From the NCBI GenBank assembly GCA_902781095.1, contig CACZHW010000027.1, positions 1 to 40,836 of the forward strand: a stretch of 40,836 bases of DNA, written 5' to 3'. The notes under the pieces are model-generated. The model had not been told where the DNA came from. It made no database searches and saw nothing but the letters and a program-made list of their open reading frames with translations. The DNA is from an uncultured Eubacteriales bacterium (GTDB taxonomy: Bacteria > Bacillota > Clostridia > Christensenellales > Aristaeellaceae). A program made the translations under genes and the position numbers. Positions 38,223 through 40,836 of this stretch are shown in pieces (positions within the stretch are counted from its first letter, which is position 1; each line of letters begins with the position of its first letter).

Positions 38223-40397
38223 TTATGCCGTCGGTCCTTTGTACTCCAGGCACAGCATCGTCAGGTCGTCGAACTGCTCCGCGCCCTGTACGAAGCCGTC
38301 CACGGCCCCGCGGACGTTCTTCAGGATCTGCTGCGGCGCGGCGTTTGCGTCTTCGTTCAGCGCGTCCAGCATTCGTTCGGTGCCGAACAGTTCCTTGGCG
38401 GCGTTCGTGGCTTCTGCCACGCCGTCCGTGTAGACGAACAGCTTCGAGCCCGGCTCCAGCCGGAGACCGTATTCCGTGTACCGGACGCCTTCCAGGCCGC
38501 CGATGACGAAACCGTGCCGGTCGTGCAGCAGCTCAAACCGGCCGCCCGGCCGTTTCACCACCGGGTATTCGTGTCCGGCGTTGGCCGCGGTCAGCTTGCC
38601 GGTGGACAGCTCCAGGATGCCCAGCCAGACGGTGACGAACATCTGTTCCGCGTTGTTGGAGCAGATGGCCTCGTTGGTCTTCGTGAGGATCTCCCCCGCG
38701 GACTGGCCCAGCATGGCGCAGCTCTGGATGATGATCTTGGACGCCATCATAAACAGCGCCGCGGGCACGCCCTTGCCCGACACGTCCGCCATCACCATGC
38801 ACAGGTGGTCGTTGTCGATGAGAAAATAGTCGTAGAAGTCGCCGCCGACTTCCTTCGCCGGATCCATGACGGCGTAGATGTCCATCTCCGGGCGGTCCGG
38901 GAAGGCCGGGAAGATGTGCGGCAGCATCGCGGCCTGGATGCGCGTCGCCATCTGCAGCTCCGTGCCGATGCGCTCCTTTTCCGCGGTCACGCGCTTCACC
39001 TCGCCCACGTACTCCACGGTCTTGTGGGACAGCGCGGCAAAGGACTCCGCCAGCACCTCGATCTCGTCCCCCGTCCGGTAAACATCCTCCATTTTGAATT
39101 CGAGGTTGGTTTCGCCGAGCTCCGCAATCCGTTTGGTAATGGTGTTCAGCGGGCGCACGATCCGCTTGCCCAGCACCACCGCCCCGCCCAGCACGAGCAG
39201 GGCCGCCACTGCCAGCAGCACGTTGAACGTCGTCCGGGAATGGCCGCTCTGCACGCGGTATTCCGCCTTCGCCTCCGCCTCGATCTGCCGGTAGGAGTCC
39301 TGCAGCATCGCGGTCGGCTGCGCCGCCATCTCCTCGCTGAACACGGAGAGCAGCACCCACCCGACGGTCGGCATCGGTACCCCGATCGCGTAGCAGCTGC
39401 CGTCCTCCAGCGTGATCCGCCGCACGTCGGTCTCGCCCGTCATCGCGTCGTTCACCAGGGCGGAGAGTTCGGCGTTGCCGGACTGCCGCAGATCGACAGC
39501 CTCGCTGCCCTGCACCACGCGGAAGGGGCCCTCCGTTTTCGGGGAGAAGACCGTGTGGCCGTTCCGGTTGATGACGCACAGGTATCCGCCGTTTTCATCG
39601 GAAGCCTGCACCGCGCTCTGCATGGCGGTGAGGAAGAGGTCCGATCCCACGACCGCCTCCAGCCGGCCACCGACGTAGACCGGCATGGCGCAGACGATGC
39701 CGATGTCCCCGGTAAAGGCGTCGACCTCTACGTCCGTGAAGATCAGTCCGCCCGCTTCCACTGCCTGTTGATACCAGGGGCGGGTGCGCGGGTCGTAGCT
39801 GACCGGATTCCCCGCCGCGTCATATTTCGTGGCCGAGCGGTCGTCCGTCACGAGGAACGCGCCTTCCGGCAGCGCGATAAAGCAGGAATTCGTCTCCGCC
39901 GACGCGCCAAAGAGCGAGACCATCATATCCGACAGGTTGGCCGCGACGCCGAGCCGGAAGGCGAGGTCCGGGTCCGCGCCGTCCACGCCGTCCGCCAGGA
40001 TCAGCTGCGCCGTAACTTCCCCGTTGTGCGCGGGGTCCGGGCCGTCGTACGGCATCTGCGGGGCCGCCTGCGGATCGGAATACAGCTTGAGCGCGTAGCT
40101 GCCCAGCATCTCGACCCGCGTCTTAAGGCCGCTGAACAGTTCGTCCGCGATGCGGGCCTCCAGCCTCGTCGTCCGGCCCATGCTCTGTTCCACGACCTGC
40201 TCCATCACGGAATCCGAGATGGCCGCGATGGCTTCCCGCTGCCGCTCGCCTGTCTGCTCCGTCAGCTGTGAGAGCATGTTGCCCTGATAGGTGGTTACCG
40301 CCCAGAGGGCCACGCAGATCAGCACCACCGTAAAGAGAATCAGGTTGAAGATCTTGTTCTCGATGCCGCCGATCACCAGGTTTTTGATCTTTCTCAA
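38223..40397 (-). CDS. Membrane sensor phosphatase (dCache-HAMP-SpoIIE)
   Basis: 724 residues from TTG at 40397, chosen because AGGAAGGAAGG lies 6 bases upstream; the frame is open further to an ATG at 40448, but that ATG abuts the promoter -10 box. Order: TM1 (FNLILFTVVLICVALWAV), a large extracytoplasmic Cache domain with PRTRPWYQQAVEAGG and VGGRLEAVVGSDLFL, TM2 (VLLAVAALLVLGGAVVLG), HAMP (KRIVRPLNTITKRIAELG), a coiled linker (ELQMATRIQAAMLP), and a SpoIIE PP2C domain (VGGDFYDYFLIDNDHL, MADVSGKGVPAALF, VYTDGVAEA, FDDLTMLCLEY). It likely links an external ligand to a Ser/Thr partner-switching pathway. Monocistronic. Confidence 0.92.
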   Translation of the reverse strand: MRKIKNLVIGGIENKIFNLILFTVVLICVALWAVTTYQGNMLSQLTEQTGERQREAIAAISDSVMEQVVEQSMGRTTRLEARIADELFSGLKTRVEMLGSYALKLYSDPQAAPQMPYDGPDPAHNGEVTAQLILADGVDGADPDLAFRLGVAANLSDMMVSLFGASAETNSCFIALPEGAFLVTDDRSATKYDAAGNPVSYDPRTRPWYQQAVEAGGLIFTDVEVDAFTGDIGIVCAMPVYVGGRLEAVVGSDLFLTAMQSAVQASDENGGYLCVINRNGHTVFSPKTEGPFRVVQGSEAVDLRQSGNAELSALVNDAMTGETDVRRITLEDGSCYAIGVPMPTVGWVLLSVFSEEMAAQPTAMLQDSYRQIEAEAKAEYRVQSGHSRTTFNVLLAVAALLVLGGAVVLGKRIVRPLNTITKRIAELGETNLEFKMEDVYRTGDEIEVLAESFAALSHKTVEYVGEVKRVTAEKERIGTELQMATRIQAAMLPHIFPAFPDRPEMDIYAVMDPAKEVGGDFYDYFLIDNDHLCMVMADVSGKGVPAALFMMASKIIIQSCAMLGQSAGEILTKTNEAICSNNAEQMFVTVWLGILELSTGKLTAANAGHEYPVVKRPGGRFELLHDRHGFVIGGLEGVRYTEYGLRLEPGSKLFVYTDGVAEATNAAKELFGTERMLDALNEDANAAPQQILKNVRGAVDGFVQGAEQFDDLTMLCLEYKGPTA

Positions 40398-40450
40398 ATT
40401 GCGCCTTCCTTCCTGTGTCATCCAAGAGGACAGTCCGATAAAGCGCATTT

Positions 40451-40456
40451 ATTGTA
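40451..40456 (-). promoter_or_regulatory. -10 box of the sensor phosphatase promoter
   Basis: TACAAT on the minus strand, directly before ATAA-ATG at 40448. The -35 is weak. This placement argues for the TTG at 40397 as the real start codon, with a leader of about 45 bases. Confidence 0.5.
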
Positions 40457-40525
40457 TCACAGAAGCTACGGCAAATGTACGGCACGGCCGCTAAAAAACA
40501 ATAAAAATCGGTCTTTGTTTCCTTT

Positions 40526-40836
40526 TCACTGCGCCCGCGGCCGCTCTGCAGCGTCCCGCAGGATGGGCAGCATCGACCGCCGCTTTTCTGACAGCAGATT
40601 GTTCAGCTGCCAAATACCGCTCGCTTCCACCAAAAAGCGCTCCCCTCGCGGGGAGCGCTTCAGACCATCAACAATACCCTTGTTTTCTGAGAAGGAAGCA
40701 AGGGTATTTGTTTTACAAAAGCAAAGAGGATAAAAATAAGAAGCCTTTACCAGGCGCTTGATGTTTTGTACCGTAGCAATCAGAAAGCACTGTTCGCGCA
40801 TATTCTGAAGGCCGAGCATGCGGGCATACCGAAGGC
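40526..40836 (-). CDS. IS1182-like transposase, C-terminal fragment running off the window
   Basis: The visible part starts at the window's right edge and reads RYARMLGLQNMREQCFLIATV, then QNIKRLVK, the C-terminal signature of IS1182-family DDE transposases. The catalytic part is beyond 40836. After KRLVK the frame crosses two strong hairpins (40673-40708 and 40635-40660) before stopping at 40526, which suggests the original stop was lost or the tail is fused to flanking sequence. Copying the element would need its other end; activity is doubtful. Confidence 0.6.
   Translation of the reverse strand, partial: LRYARMLGLQNMREQCFLIATVQNIKRLVKASYFYPLCFCKTNTLASFSENKGIVDGLKRSPRGERFLVEASGIWQLNNLLSEKRRSMLPILRDAAERPRAQ
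40632..40660 (-). terminator. Minus-strand terminator near the insertion sequence end
   Basis: AAGCGCTCCCC-GCGA-GGGGAGCGCTT on the minus strand, a perfect 11-bp stem followed by TTT. It lies inside the open frame of the transposase fragment. Confidence 0.75.
40673..40714. terminator. Bidirectional hairpin within the transposase end
   Basis: AATACCCTTG (40673-40682) and CAAGGGTATT (40699-40708) with a 16-base loop; the plus-strand side is followed by TGTTTT. It may mark the element end. Confidence 0.6.

Noticed and set aside
40398..40448. ATG at 40448 as start of the sensor phosphatase
   Set aside because: It directly abuts the predicted -10 box and has no ribosome site; TTG at 40397 follows AGGAAGGAAGG.

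Overview
The window looks like a chromosomal segment of a GC-rich clostridial (Bacillota) anaerobe, probably from a gut or similar polysaccharide-rich habitat. Reasons: strong AGGAGG-type ribosome sites with some TTG/GTG starts, sigma-A promoters with 16-18 base spacers, a paired glgC-glgD, a group B1 [FeFe] hydrogenase linked to a hydrogenase-like sensor and a SpoIIE phosphatase, a rubrerythrin, and a xylo-oligosaccharide type glycosidase/ABC locus. The genus cannot be named from the sequence alone.

Layout. (1) 1-7.7 kb is a patchwork accessory region, visibly more AT-rich in places than the rest. It holds a structured left edge, a broken small gene, a four-gene cassette (helix-turn-helix/zinc-finger protein, SHOCT-like protein, two tandem large serine recombinases), a HEPN-like protein with its own promoter, a 66-residue protein, a HEAT-repeat protein, a NUDIX hydrolase, an array of GCGTCGATTT repeats, and a type I restriction methyltransferase gene (hsdM) cut off after its N-terminal third. 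(2) 7.8-10.4 kb carries a P-loop NTPase of unknown role, a 60-residue membrane protein, and a compact locus that reads as a type I toxin-antitoxin: a 26-residue holin-like peptide on the minus strand with a hairpin over its ribosome site, and a converging plus-strand antisense RNA with promoter and terminator. The locus is bracketed by a 37-base direct repeat. (3) 10.4-18.2 kb is mostly chromosomal: rubrerythrin, two aldo/keto reductases, a three-gene minus-strand operon (secreted Ig-like protein plus two paralogous membrane proteins), a Gfo/Idh/MocA dehydrogenase and a DUF1385 membrane protein. (4) 18.3-23.7 kb is the hydrogen-sensing operon: group B1 [FeFe] hydrogenase, thioredoxin-like [2Fe-2S] ferredoxin, PAS-bearing hydrogenase-like sensor, SpoIIE phosphatase and a small membrane protein. 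(5) 23.8-30.6 kb is a carbohydrate locus: GH120-like beta-xylosidase, GH30 glycosidase, sugar-binding protein and two permeases, with no ATPase. (6) 30.7-31.8 kb is a Fic protein fused to a helix-turn-helix, with a palindromic operator around its promoter. (7) 31.9-38.1 kb is glycogen synthesis (glgC, glgD, glgA) followed by a DUF6020-like membrane protein; GlgA has a histone H1-like Lys/Ala/Pro repeat tail. (8) 38.2-40.8 kb has a membrane sensor phosphatase (Cache-HAMP-SpoIIE) and the end of an IS1182-like transposase.

How the parts fit. Xylo-oligosaccharides taken up and split by region 5 would feed fermentation. Excess reductant would be handled or sensed by the hydrogenase/sensor/phosphatase operon, and excess carbon stored by the glg genes. 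The two SpoIIE-type phosphatases imply partner-switching or Ser/Thr phospho-signalling encoded elsewhere. These links are inference from gene content. The strongest candidates for something little described are the small-RNA/peptide toxin locus at 9988-10392, the H1-like tail on glycogen synthase, and the self-operator Fic gene.
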